From the NCBI GenBank assembly GCA_003021005.1, contig PXRI01000025.1:1-36346 (forward strand): a DNA stretch of 36,346 nt, read 5' to 3'. Shown one piece after another: positions 28,125 through 35,938 of the stretch (positions within the stretch are counted from its first letter, which is position 1; each line of letters starts with the position of its first letter). The notes beneath the pieces are model-generated. The model saw only the letters and a list, made by a program, of their open reading frames with translations, was not told the DNA's origin and ran no database searches. The position numbers were made by a program, and so were the translations under genes. The stretch comes from Halobacteriales archaeon QS_1_69_70. Lineage in GTDB: Archaea > Halobacteriota > Halobacteria > Halobacteriales > Haloarculaceae.

Positions 28125-29621
28125 CTCGAGGAGCTTCCGGGTGTAGGGGTGGGTCGGGTCCTCGAAGATCGCCTCGACCGGGCCGCGCTCGACGATCTCC
28201 CCGAGGTACATCACCGCGACCCGGTCGGAGATGTGCCGCACCACGCTGAGGTCGTGGGCGATGAACAGGTACGTGAGGCCGAACTCCGCCTGGAGGTCCG
28301 CAAGCAGGTTGAGGATCTGGGCCTGGACGGAGACGTCCAGGGCGGAGACCGGCTCGTCGAGGACGACGAACTCCGGGTCCAGCGCGAGCGCCCGGGCAAT
28401 GCCGAGCCGCTGCCGCTGCCCGCCGGAGAACTCGTGGGGGTAGCGGTCGAGCTGGTCGGCCGCCAGCCCGACGCGCTCGAGGAGGGCGGTCGCGCGCTCC
28501 CGACGGAGCTCCCGATCCGACCGACCCACCAGAACCCGGACGTCCACCCCGTCGCCCTCGGCTGACACTTGGAGCCGGAGGTCCTCCTCGACGGCGACCC
28601 GGACCGGCCCGTTGTCGGTGTCGACGTGGGCGACGCCCGGTTCGTCGGACGCCGTCGAGACCCCCCGTTCGCCGGCAGAGACACTGACGTGGACGGTCGT
28701 CACGCGGTCGCCATCCAACGGCGGCGTTCCGCCGTCCGCCGTCGGCTCGGGCGTCACGTCGGGTTCGACCACGCGGTCGACGTCGTCGTCGGTCCGGACG
28801 GTCACCCGGTCCCGGGAGACGCCGTCGACGGAGACCGCCGCGCGAGTCGCCACCTCGGGGTCGCTCGCCGGGCGGTCGTGGATGACGAGCGGCTCGGCGA
28901 CGATCTCGCCCGCCGTCATCCGGGGGTCCAGACTGGAGAAGGGGTCCTGGAACACCACCTGGGCCCGCCGCCGGAACGACGACGGCGAGAGGTAGGCGTC
29001 CTCCCGGACCAGGAGGTAGCCGACCGCGAGCAGGCTGCCGGCGAGCGGAAGCAGACTGCGCCGCCCGGTCGTCGCGAGCGAGACCACCGCCGACACCGTC
29101 GAAAGGACATACAGGCCCACGGCCAGCCGCAAGCCCCACCGCTCCATGCGCCAGAGGCCGTACGCCGCCGCGAGAGTGGCGACGCCGACGGCGGCCCGGA
29201 GGCCGCCGACGGCCCGGAGCGGGACGGCCAGTGACCCCTCGATGGCGAGGAGACCGCCGGTTACGAGGAGCACCGGTGCGAACAGCGCCACGAGGACACA
29301 GAACACCGCGATACCGCGCGGCGGTGAGGTCGCCGCCGGACTCGCGTCGGCCACGAGGTCGGCGACGTCCTCGCCGTCGAAGCGGACGGTCCCGCCGGTC
29401 GGCTCGAGGAGTCCCAGGATGGTCTCGCCGGCCGTGGACTTGCCGCAGCCCGACTCGCCGACGAGCCCCAGGGTCTCGCCGCGGTCGACCGAGAGGCTGA
29501 CGCCGTCGACCGCCCGGACTGCGGGTCGCTCCCGGCCCAGGAGGCGGTCGAGAAGCGACGCGGACTCGGTGTAGTACTTCCGGAGGGCCTCGACGGCCAG
29601 CAGGGGCTCCTCGTCAGTCAT
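28065..29621 (-). CDS. dppF: Dipeptide/oligopeptide ABC ATPase (DppF type) with inserted membrane domain
   Basis: A 518-residue ORF from the ATG at 29621. The motor motifs are all present: Walker [10 protein letters not shown] (55-63), Q-loop [13 protein letters not shown] (222-234), signature FSGGQRQR (398-405), Walker B VVLDEP (419-424), and switch His456 in [11 protein letters not shown]. Two inserts interrupt the fold. Residues about 92-212 form four hydrophobic helices (for example [20 protein letters not shown]) between Walker A and the Q-loop. Residues about 253-370 are an acidic, beta-rich stretch before the helical subdomain. After LLESV (about 501) the sense passes to another frame, so the Cys-rich tail is lost. 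It overlaps dppD by 8 nt. Family role: ATP hydrolysis for peptide uptake together with DppD. Confidence 0.85.
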   Translation of the reverse strand: MTDEEPLLAVEALRKYYTESASLLDRLLGRERPAVRAVDGVSLSVDRGETLGLVGESGCGKSTAGETILGLLEPTGGTVRFDGEDVADLVADASPAATSPPRGIAVFCVLVALFAPVLLVTGGLLAIEGSLAVPLRAVGGLRAAVGVATLAAAYGLWRMERWGLRLAVGLYVLSTVSAVVSLATTGRRSLLPLAGSLLAVGYLLVREDAYLSPSSFRRRAQVVFQDPFSSLDPRMTAGEIVAEPLVIHDRPASDPEVATRAAVSVDGVSRDRVTVRTDDDVDRVVEPDVTPEPTADGGTPPLDGDRVTTVHVSVSAGERGVSTASDEPGVAHVDTDNGPVRVAVEEDLRLQVSAEGDGVDVRVLVGRSDRELRRERATALLERVGLAADQLDRYPHEFSGGQRQRLGIARALALDPEFVVLDEPVSALDVSVQAQILNLLADLQAEFGLTYLFIAHDLSVVRHISDRVAVMYLGEIVERGPVEAIFEDPTHPYTRKLLESVRLPVPHPLSARPDGLPP

Positions 29622-30749
29622 CGGCCGACTCCTCGCCCGCGTCGGGACCGTCGGCGGCCTCGCCCGCCGGGTCCAGGGCGCGGCGGCGGTCGTACTCCCG
29701 GTCGACGAGGACACACCGGGCGGCGTGCTCGCCGTCGTCGACCTGGCGCTCCGGCTGGGGCGAAAGGCAGGTCTCCATGGCCTTCGGACACCTGTCGGCG
29801 AAGTAGCACCGGTCGCCCATCTCGTGGTCGAGGAGGCTCGGGACGTTGCCCGGGATGGGCTGCAGGCGGGGCGCCGGGTCGTCGAGGTCCGGGATCGCGC
29901 CGAGCAACCCCCGGGTGTAGGGGTGGACCGGGTCGTCGAAGACGTCCGAAAGCGTCCCCCGCTCGACGATCTGTCCGGCATGAGGACGACGCTCATCTCG
30001 CGGTCCGCCTGGATGGCCCGGAGCAGTTCGAGGATCTGGGCCTGGATGGTGACGTCGAGGGCGGTCGTCGGTTCGTCGGCGACGAGCACGTCGGGCTCGC
30101 CGGCCAGCGCCTGGGCGATCATGGCCCGCTGTAACATGCCGCCGGAGAACTCGTGGGGGTACTCCCCGGCGCGGGCCGCGGGGTCCGGGATGCCGACCTG
30201 TTCGAGCAGCTCGACCGCCCGGTCGTGGCTCGCCGGCGCCGTGAAATCGCGGCCCGGCGTGAGGCCGTCGACGATGTACGAGCCCAGCCCGTACCCCTGG
30301 GTCCGAGAGCGGGTCGATCGGGGCCGGGCCGACGCGCGCCGCTGGACCTCCACCGCCTCCGCGATCTGCTCGCCGACGGTCAACGAGGGGTTGAAGCTCG
30401 TCATCGGGTCCTGGAAGATCATGCCGACCCGCGGGCCCCGGAACGACCGCCGGACCGCCGTCGGGAGCGACCGGAGGTCGACCATCTCGCCGGCGGCGGC
30501 GTCCGGAAACTCATCGGCCAGGTCGGGGTCGCGGAACCGGACCGCGCCGTCGGTAACGCGGCCGGGCGACTCGACGAGGTCGACGAGCGACAGCGCCGTG
30601 ACGGACTTGCCCGACCCCGACTCGCCGACGATGCCGAGCACCTCGCCGGCCTCCACCCGGAGGTCGACGGACTCGACGGCGTTGACCTGGCCCTCGTCCG
30701 TGAAAAAGCGCGTCGAGAGGCCCTCGACGCGGAGGAGCTCGGCGCCCAT
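29614..30749 (-). pseudogene. dppD: Dipeptide/oligopeptide ABC ATPase (DppD type), broken by an internal deletion
   Basis: From the ATG at 30749 the protein has Walker A GESGSGKS (42-49), Q-loop [12 protein letters not shown], signature FSGGMLQR (201-208) and Walker [13 protein letters not shown]. After REMSVVL (residue 256) the frame becomes nonsense. The sense resumes in another frame at [20 protein letters not shown] and runs to [20 protein letters not shown] and the Cys-rich tail, ending at 29614. The missing piece is about 19 residues including the ITHD switch histidine, i.e. a loss of roughly 55 nt (1 mod 3) near 29980. The frame that carries on past the break stays open into dppF by chance, so a long ORF appears to join the two genes; it is not a real fusion. 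The ATG overlaps the dppC stop. Confidence 0.82.
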
Positions 30750-31849
30750 CAGACGCCCCCGCCCTCGCCCTCGATGTCGGGGTCGAGGGCGTCCCGGAGC
30801 CAGTCGCCGACGAGGTTGACGCCGATGACCGTCAGCACGATGGCCAGCCCCGGCATCGCGGCGATCCACCAGGCGGTCGTCTGGTACTGGCGACCCTGCG
30901 CGATGTCGAAGCCCCACGACAGCGTCGCCCCGGAAAAGGCGAGGAACGAGAGAGCGCTCTCGAGCAGGATGATGGCGGCCACCTGGATGGTCGCCAACAC
31001 GAGGATCGGCGTGGTGCTGTTGGGCAGCACGTGGCGGGCGATGACGTGGCGGTCAGAGCCGCCGAGCGCTCGGGAGGCCGTGACGTAGGCCTCCTCGCTG
31101 ACGCCCAGCGCCTCGCCGCGGGCGACCCGGGCGAACCAGACCCAGTTCACGATGCCGACGACCAGGATGACCGTGCCGGGCAGCGTGAACGTCTCGGGCA
31201 TCCCGGTGGGGTAGGTCAGCCCGCCCGGCAGCGAGACGGCGCCCCTGATCGCGGCCGCGACGCCGGTCACCACCAGCGGGTCCGGGACGGAGACCGCCGC
31301 CTGGCCGAACAGGCCAACCAGGGCGATGGCAAGCACCAGCGAGGGAAAGGCCAGGCTGACGTCGGCGGTCCGCATCAGCGCGTCGTCGAGCCGTCCCTTG
31401 TAGTAGCCCGATATCAGGCCGACCGGGACGCCGACGAGCATCGCCAGGAGCGTCCCGGAGATGCCGACGATCAACGACGTTCGGGCGCCGTAGACGACCC
31501 GCGAGGCCATGTCGCGGCCCAGGCCGTCCGTTCCGAGCGGGTGGGCGACGCTCGCGTTCACCCGGACGGTCTCGTTGACGACGCCGCCGTCCTCGCCGGG
31601 TTTGACTTGCGTCTCCGTGTAGCCGAAGCCCAGCGGCGGCTCCTGGGCGCTGTCGCGGTCCTGCGCGGTGGGGTTCCACGGCGCGATGATGGGGGCGAAC
31701 ACCGCCATCAGGACGGCGGCGGTGACGAGGGCGACGCCGAGCTTGGCGAGGCCGCTGGATCGGAACTCCGAGCGGAGGTTCCGGACGGTGCGCGGCGACA
31801 GCCGGTCGGCCAGTGCCGACGGCCACCGTCGCGGGTCCAGCCGCGACAT
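30749..31849 (-). CDS. dppC: Dipeptide/oligopeptide ABC permease (DppC type)
   Basis: A 366-residue membrane protein. An N-terminal hydrophobic helix ([20 protein letters not shown]) is followed by an external loop of about 70 residues ending in [11 protein letters not shown], a hallmark of DppC proteins (HxLGTDxxGRD). Then come the permease helices and the EAA-type loop [20 protein letters not shown] with [11 protein letters not shown]. It pairs with DppB to form the channel. The TGA stop overlaps the dppD ATG. Its start codon lies inside a 33-bp tandem array, and an in-frame TAG stands directly before the ATG, which fixes the start. The loop between NPTAQDRD and the TDG motif is longer than in bacterial homologs. 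Confidence 0.93.
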   Translation of the reverse strand: MSRLDPRRWPSALADRLSPRTVRNLRSEFRSSGLAKLGVALVTAAVLMAVFAPIIAPWNPTAQDRDSAQEPPLGFGYTETQVKPGEDGGVVNETVRVNASVAHPLGTDGLGRDMASRVVYGARTSLIVGISGTLLAMLVGVPVGLISGYYKGRLDDALMRTADVSLAFPSLVLAIALVGLFGQAAVSVPDPLVVTGVAAAIRGAVSLPGGLTYPTGMPETFTLPGTVILVVGIVNWVWFARVARGEALGVSEEAYVTASRALGGSDRHVIARHVLPNSTTPILVLATIQVAAIILLESALSFLAFSGATLSWGFDIAQGRQYQTTAWWIAAMPGLAIVLTVIGVNLVGDWLRDALDPDIEGEGGGV

Positions 31850-32024
31850 CTACGTAATCCCCCGCGGGTCGACCCGCGACATCGACGCCGGTCCCCGCGG
31901 GTCGAGCCGCAACAGCGATCCCGTCCCACGCGAGTCGAGCCGCAACATCAACGCAATCCCCCGCGAGTCCAGCCGCGACGTCTCCGCCGTCACCAGTGAG
32001 TCCTGCCGGGGCATCTACTCCATC
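31827..32024 (-). repeat. 33-bp tandem array across the dppB-dppC junction, six copies
   Basis: Units lie at 31827-31859, 31860-31892, 31893-31925, 31926-31958, 31959-31991 and 31992-32024, with a partial match continuing to about 32050. They diverge by a few bases each; the shared core on the minus strand is of the form ATGTCGCGGCTGGACCCGCG. The first copy holds the dppC start codon (MSRLDPR) and the last holds the dppB stop followed by ATG. Confidence 0.9.
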
Positions 32025-33088
32025 ACCTGCGGGTTGAGCCGCGCGTACAGCGCGTCCACGGCGATGTTCACGACCACGAAGCCCGTGCCGATGACGACCA
32101 GACAGCCCTGGATGAGCGGCCATTCGCGGTTGTTGATGGCGTCGATGACGAGCGTCCCGAGTCCCGGCCAGGAGAAGACGGCCTCGGTGATGACGGCGCC
32201 GCCGATGAGGGTCCCGAGCTGGAGGCCGACGACGGTGATGACCGGGATGAGCGTGTTCCGGAGGGCGTGCCGGTACCGGACCAGCGCCTCGGGCAAGCCC
32301 TTGGCCCGGGCGGCACGGATGTAGCCGCTGCCCAGTTGCTCGAGCATCCCGGAGCGGGTGAGCCGGGTGATGAGCGCGGTGAAGTACGTGCCGAGGGTGA
32401 CCGCCGGGAGGAATAGGTGGGCGACCCACGTCCGGCCGTCGGCGAGGAAGCCGGCCGCGTCCAGGGGTGCCGCGAGCACCAGGCGGTCGAGGTGGACGAG
32501 CGGCCACGACGTCGAAATCATCGGGCCGTCGGCGGCGACTACGAGGAGGTTGCCCAAGGTTTCCAAAAAGCCCACGGGGCGGGCGCTGGTGGGAAAAACG
32601 TCGAACTGGACGGCAAAGATGATGACCAACATCACGCCGAGCCAGAAGTTCGGCGTCGAGATGCCGAGAAGCGAGAACAGCGTCGCGGCCTTGTCCGGCA
32701 GCGCGTGGCGTCGGGTGGCGCTGACGACGCCGAGCGGGATGGAGAGCGCCACGGCGACGACGGTCGCCGCGACCGCGAGTTCCAGCGTCGCGGGGAGCTT
32801 GGCGAACACGCGCGGCGCGACCGCCGTCCGGGACCGGTAGGAGTAGCCCATCTCGCCCTGGAGCAGGTCGCCGATGTAGGTGACGTACTGGAGCCACAGG
32901 GGGTCGTCGAGCCCCCGGGCATCGGCGATCCGTCGGCGGGTGGCCTGGCTGGCGTCCAGCGGCGCGATGAAGTCCACCGGACTGCCCGGCGTGACGTACC
33001 GGAGTGCGAACACCACGGTGACGACCCCGAAGATGACGAACAGGCCCTGGGCCGTCCGCCTGGCCAGGAACCGGCCGAACGAGGCCAT
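32015..33088 (-). CDS. dppB: Dipeptide/oligopeptide ABC permease (DppB type)
   Basis: A 357-residue membrane protein with the DppB opening FLARRTAQGLFVIFGVVTVVFALRY cut here at the first helix, then TPGSPVDFIAP and LGLDxPL-like ARGLDDPLWLQY. Six or so helices follow, with the EAA-type loop YIRAARAKGLPEALVRYRHA and the family ending GTLVIDAINNREWPLIQG. An insertion of about 35 residues (VGFLETLGNLLVVAADGPMI and following) falls between helices. It is the second gene of the operon, 32 nt after dppA, and its stop (TAG) directly precedes an ATG of the 33-bp array, suggesting that dppB and dppC once abutted. Confidence 0.93.
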   Translation of the reverse strand: MASFGRFLARRTAQGLFVIFGVVTVVFALRYVTPGSPVDFIAPLDASQATRRRIADARGLDDPLWLQYVTYIGDLLQGEMGYSYRSRTAVAPRVFAKLPATLELAVAATVVAVALSIPLGVVSATRRHALPDKAATLFSLLGISTPNFWLGVMLVIIFAVQFDVFPTSARPVGFLETLGNLLVVAADGPMISTSWPLVHLDRLVLAAPLDAAGFLADGRTWVAHLFLPAVTLGTYFTALITRLTRSGMLEQLGSGYIRAARAKGLPEALVRYRHALRNTLIPVITVVGLQLGTLIGGAVITEAVFSWPGLGTLVIDAINNREWPLIQGCLVVIGTGFVVVNIAVDALYARLNPQVME

Positions 33089-33120
33089 ATCAACCGCCCC
33101 GCGGGCGCGTGGTCACGGGT

Positions 33121-34749
33121 TCAGTTGCTGCCGCCCGTGCTCTGGGCCTGGTCCATGAGCCCCTCGACCCGCTCGTTCGAGTACGAGGTGAGGGCCCCGT
33201 CGTCCGTCAACAGCGGAAGGATGGTCTGGCTGGCATCGAACGTCGCGTTCCCCCAGCCGATGAGGTACCAGTCGGGACCGGTCTCGATGTCTTGGTCGAG
33301 GAGTTCGCCGGCCAGCTTCCCGAAGTCGCGCTGCTGGACCTCGGCGTCGACGTTGCTCAGTGAGTCGACGTCGTCGACGACCGCCTGGGCGATCTCGAAG
33401 TCCTTGAGGTATCGGCCGTTGGGCGTGTGCAGCGTGATCGAGGCGCCCGCGTAGCCGCTCTCCTCGACCAGTGTCTCGGCCGTCTCGGGCTCGTGGGGGT
33501 ACGGATCGACGTCGGCGTTGTAGCCGGTGAACCCCTCGAGGGTCGGCTGGCCGGTCGGGTCGCCGAAGTCCGAGAGCACGGTCTCGATGATCCCCGGGAG
33601 GTCGATGGCGTAGTTCATTGCCTGCCTGAACTTCACGGAGTCGAACGGCTCCGCGTTGTAGATCATCGCGTTGTAGAGGACCCGGGTGCTCGGCACGGCG
33701 CTGATCTCGGCGGCTTCTGCGTCCTGGATCTCGCCGACGCTCTGGGGCGGGACGTTCACGACGATGTCCGTCTCCCCGCTCCGGAGCTGGTTCACGCGGG
33801 TGCTGGACTCGTCGGCCGCCTGAATGGTGAGTTCTGCCGCCGGCGCCGGCTCCCGGTAGTAGTCGTCGTAGCGCTCGAAGACGACCTTCACGTCCTGCTC
33901 GTAGGTCTCGAGGGCGAACGGGCCAGTCCCGTTCATGTGGGAGTTGATGTAGGCGCCGTCGTTCTCCTCGATCCAGGACTCTTTCACCACGTCACAGTAG
34001 GTCGCGAACAGCGAGAACACGACGGGGTTGATGCCGTCGGACTCCACGGTGACGGCGCCCCCGTCGTCCGCCGGGGTCGCGCCGGTGACCCCGGCGAGCT
34101 GGTCCACCTGGGGGCTCTCGAGGCCGCCGACGTCCGACCGGACGATGCGGTTGACGGAGAAGGCGGCGTCCGCCGCGGTGAACGGGTCGCCGTTGTGGAA
34201 CGTGACGTCCGAGCGGAGCTCGAACCGGACCCGGCCGTCCTCGACGCGCTCGAAGCCGGTGGCGAGCTGCTCGACCACCTTCCCCTCCTGGTCGCGGCCC
34301 AGCAGGCCCTCGTAAGCCTGTCGGACGATGTTGTCAGTCGGGGTCTCGCGGTGGTCGTGTGGGTCCAGCCCGGAGTCCATCTCGGACTGGGTGATGGTGA
34401 CCGACGAGCGGTCGCCCGTCGGCTCGATCGCGTAGCCGTCGATGGTCTCGTCCCGGCGGGCCTCCCACTCGACGTCGGTGGACTTGCCGTAGACGCTGTA
34501 CTGCCGGTTGAGGTAGATCCAGGGGGCCTCCGCGTGGAGGACCGCGTTCGCCCGCTTGAGGTAGCCCTCCCGCGTCTCCGGGTCGCTCCGGGTCGCCGTC
34601 TCCTCGTCGGGCTCCCCGTCCTCGCCGTCGGTGGCCGTGGGCGTGTCCGTTCCTTCCTCGTCGTCATCGGTGCATCCAGAGAGTGCTGCAACCCCCGACG
34701 TGGCGCCGGCCAGTTCCAGGAACCGTCGCCGTTCGATCTCCGGTCGCAT
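33121..34749 (-). CDS. dppA: Dipeptide/oligopeptide ABC binding lipoprotein (DppA type), circularly permuted
   Basis: A 542-residue Tat lipoprotein: ERRRFLELAGATSGVAALSGC gives twin arginines and lipobox Cys26, then an acidic linker (27-55). The fold is SBP_bac_5, but residues about 56-110 (DPETREGYLKRANAVLHAEA, PWIYLNRQYSVYG, ETIDGYAIEPT) are the segment that normally ends the protein. The usual mature beginning follows at about 115 (SVTITQSEMDSGLDPHDHRE), then TDNIVRQAYEGLLGRD, FELRSDVTFHNGDPFTAADA, and DWYLIGWGNATFDASQTI. The ORF stops soon after EGLMDQAQST, exactly before the place of the moved segment. All parts are present once. A TATA box at 34774-34781 fixes the start at 34749 rather than 34830. 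It is the first gene of the operon. Confidence 0.9.
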   Translation of the reverse strand: MRPEIERRRFLELAGATSGVAALSGCTDDDEEGTDTPTATDGEDGEPDEETATRSDPETREGYLKRANAVLHAEAPWIYLNRQYSVYGKSTDVEWEARRDETIDGYAIEPTGDRSSVTITQSEMDSGLDPHDHRETPTDNIVRQAYEGLLGRDQEGKVVEQLATGFERVEDGRVRFELRSDVTFHNGDPFTAADAAFSVNRIVRSDVGGLESPQVDQLAGVTGATPADDGGAVTVESDGINPVVFSLFATYCDVVKESWIEENDGAYINSHMNGTGPFALETYEQDVKVVFERYDDYYREPAPAAELTIQAADESSTRVNQLRSGETDIVVNVPPQSVGEIQDAEAAEISAVPSTRVLYNAMIYNAEPFDSVKFRQAMNYAIDLPGIIETVLSDFGDPTGQPTLEGFTGYNADVDPYPHEPETAETLVEESGYAGASITLHTPNGRYLKDFEIAQAVVDDVDSLSNVDAEVQQRDFGKLAGELLDQDIETGPDWYLIGWGNATFDASQTILPLLTDDGALTSYSNERVEGLMDQAQSTGGSN

Positions 34750-34773
34750 GAACCCCTGGAGTCGGGCCGGGGC

Positions 34774-34781
34774 CTTAAAAC
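34774..34781 (-). promoter_or_regulatory. TATA-like box for the dpp operon
   Basis: On the minus strand GTTTTAAG is centred about 28 nt before the dppA ATG at 34749; presumed promoter of the whole dppABCDF unit. Confidence 0.6.
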
Positions 34782-34866
34782 TCCGTGCCCGCCGACGCGC
34801 CGCCAGTACCGACCTGTCAGGTCCGACCACGTTTCGCCGGGCACGGGTCCCGGGGTGGGATACACG

Positions 34867-35046
34867 TCACAGGCTCGAGTGGGGCACCCCGTTGGCGCCG
34901 ACGAACGCGTCGCCGTCCTTCTCGAGCAGCCTGACGGCCTCGAAGGCCGTCATCGCCGCGTCGGGGTCCGCCTCGGTGAGCACCGCAGGGTTCCGCTCGA
35001 ACTCCCGCCGGACGCACATGGCGGAATCGAATGACCGACACGTCAT
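34867..35046 (-). CDS. Small ORF of unknown function
   Basis: A 59-codon frame from the ATG at 35046 (a second ATG at 35019 gives 50 residues) ending at TGA 34867-34869. The translation is protein-like: CVRREFERNPAVLTEADPDA, then AMTAFEAVRLLEKDGDAFVG, with one likely amphipathic helix and haloarchaeal acidic composition, unlike the competing longer frame, which is Arg-rich. It could be a small protein or the last part of a lost gene. No family is recognised. Confidence 0.4.
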   Translation of the reverse strand: MTCRSFDSAMCVRREFERNPAVLTEADPDAAMTAFEAVRLLEKDGDAFVGANGVPHSSL

Positions 35047-35110
35047 CCCGCACCGTCAGATTGCCGTCCGACGGCCAGCAGACGCTCCCGATCCCACCAG
35101 GTCGTCGATG

Positions 35111-35312
35111 TCTAGCGCTGTCCGACAGATCGTGATGACCGTCCTCCGATCGTCTAGCGATGTCCGACACTTCCGATGGGTCACCCAAAGTGCGTTAAGG
35201 GAAAACTGTGAGCCGCCCCGGGGACCGGCGCTTCGGGGCCTGCCGGCCCACGCCCCGTGATCGTCTAGCGTTGTCCGACAGGTAGCGGCGATTTGTCTAG
35301 CGACGTATGACA
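35111..35312. repeat. Four spaced copies of a 17-nt motif
   Basis: TCTAGCGNTGTCCGACA occurs at 35111-35127, 35153-35169 and 35264-35280 with only the N changing; a fourth, weaker copy (TCTAGCGACGTATGACA) is at 35296-35312. All are in the same orientation, at intervals of 42, 111 and 32 nt. The right half, TGTC-N-GACA, is an inverted repeat, so the units could be protein-binding sites, or a small dispersed repeat. The gap from 35047 to 35335 holds no intact gene. Confidence 0.85.
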
Positions 35313-35335
35313 CGGCTTGGCGGGCGAACGTGGGA

Positions 35336-35777
35336 TCAGACCGGCGTGTCGACCTCGGAGTCGAACTCGCGGGCGTCCCGGTAGGCCTCGACGAAGGCCT
35401 CGACGTCGAACTCGCCCAGGAGGGACTCGAACTCCGTCGAAGTCGGTCACCCACAGCAGCGCGTAGCCGACGTGGCCGTCGTCGGTGAGGTCCGCGACGG
35501 CCACGCGGTCGGGGAACTCCTCCAGGACCATCCCCATCACGTGTGGCGTGCCGAACGCGGGGAACTCGTCGTCGGTCTCGACGGTCTCGCGGAGCACGCC
35601 GACGACCTCTTCCGGGACGAACCGGGACGGCGGGTGGACGTCGACGACGACGGCGTGGGCCGCCCCGCAGTCACACCGGACCTCCCGCAGCCCCATGTCC
35701 AGCTCGTGGGCGGAAAGGGTCTCGCCACACGGGAGCTCCAGGCTGCCATCGTCGCCCGGCACGCGCGGGTCTGCCAT
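35336..35777 (-). pseudogene. DUF5815-like haloarchaeal protein, broken by an internal deletion
   Basis: From the ATG at 35777 (TTTAACC box about 27 nt upstream) the protein reads LELPCGETLSAHELDMGLRE, then CDCGAAHAVVVDVHPPSRF, with Cys17, Cys35, Cys37 and His41 as a possible metal site, then FGTPHVMGMVLEEFPDRVAV and HVGYALLWVTDFD. After residue 113 the frame is nonsense. The sense resumes in another frame at FESLLGEFDVEAFVEAYRDA and ends at TGA 35336-35338. Relatives have about 30 further residues between these points, so a deletion of roughly 90 nt (2 mod 3) near 35438 is likely. The family is known only as a haloarchaeal conserved protein; function unknown. Confidence 0.7.
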
Positions 35778-35938
35778 CGTGGTCGAGTCGGCAGCGAACG
35801 CGGTTAAACACGGCGTTTCCAATCCGTGCGTCGGTCCCGACTGTCGGACGGACCTTCCTGAGCGTCCGTGTCGGTACCGGGCCACGTATCATGACGAGCG
35901 CGACGGGAGACCGGCCCGCGATTCACGGCCTACGGCTG

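Noticed and set aside
28065..30917. A single 950-codon open frame that seems to fuse two ABC ATPases
   Set aside because: The first part has a frame break after REMSVVL, the region between is Arg/Thr/Ser-rich nonsense, and dppF has its own ATG at 29621. It is two genes read together by chance.
31827..32024. Possible CRISPR array (regular 33-bp period)
   Set aside because: There are no spacers: units are contiguous, diverge from each other and overlap a gene start and a gene stop. No cas genes are present.
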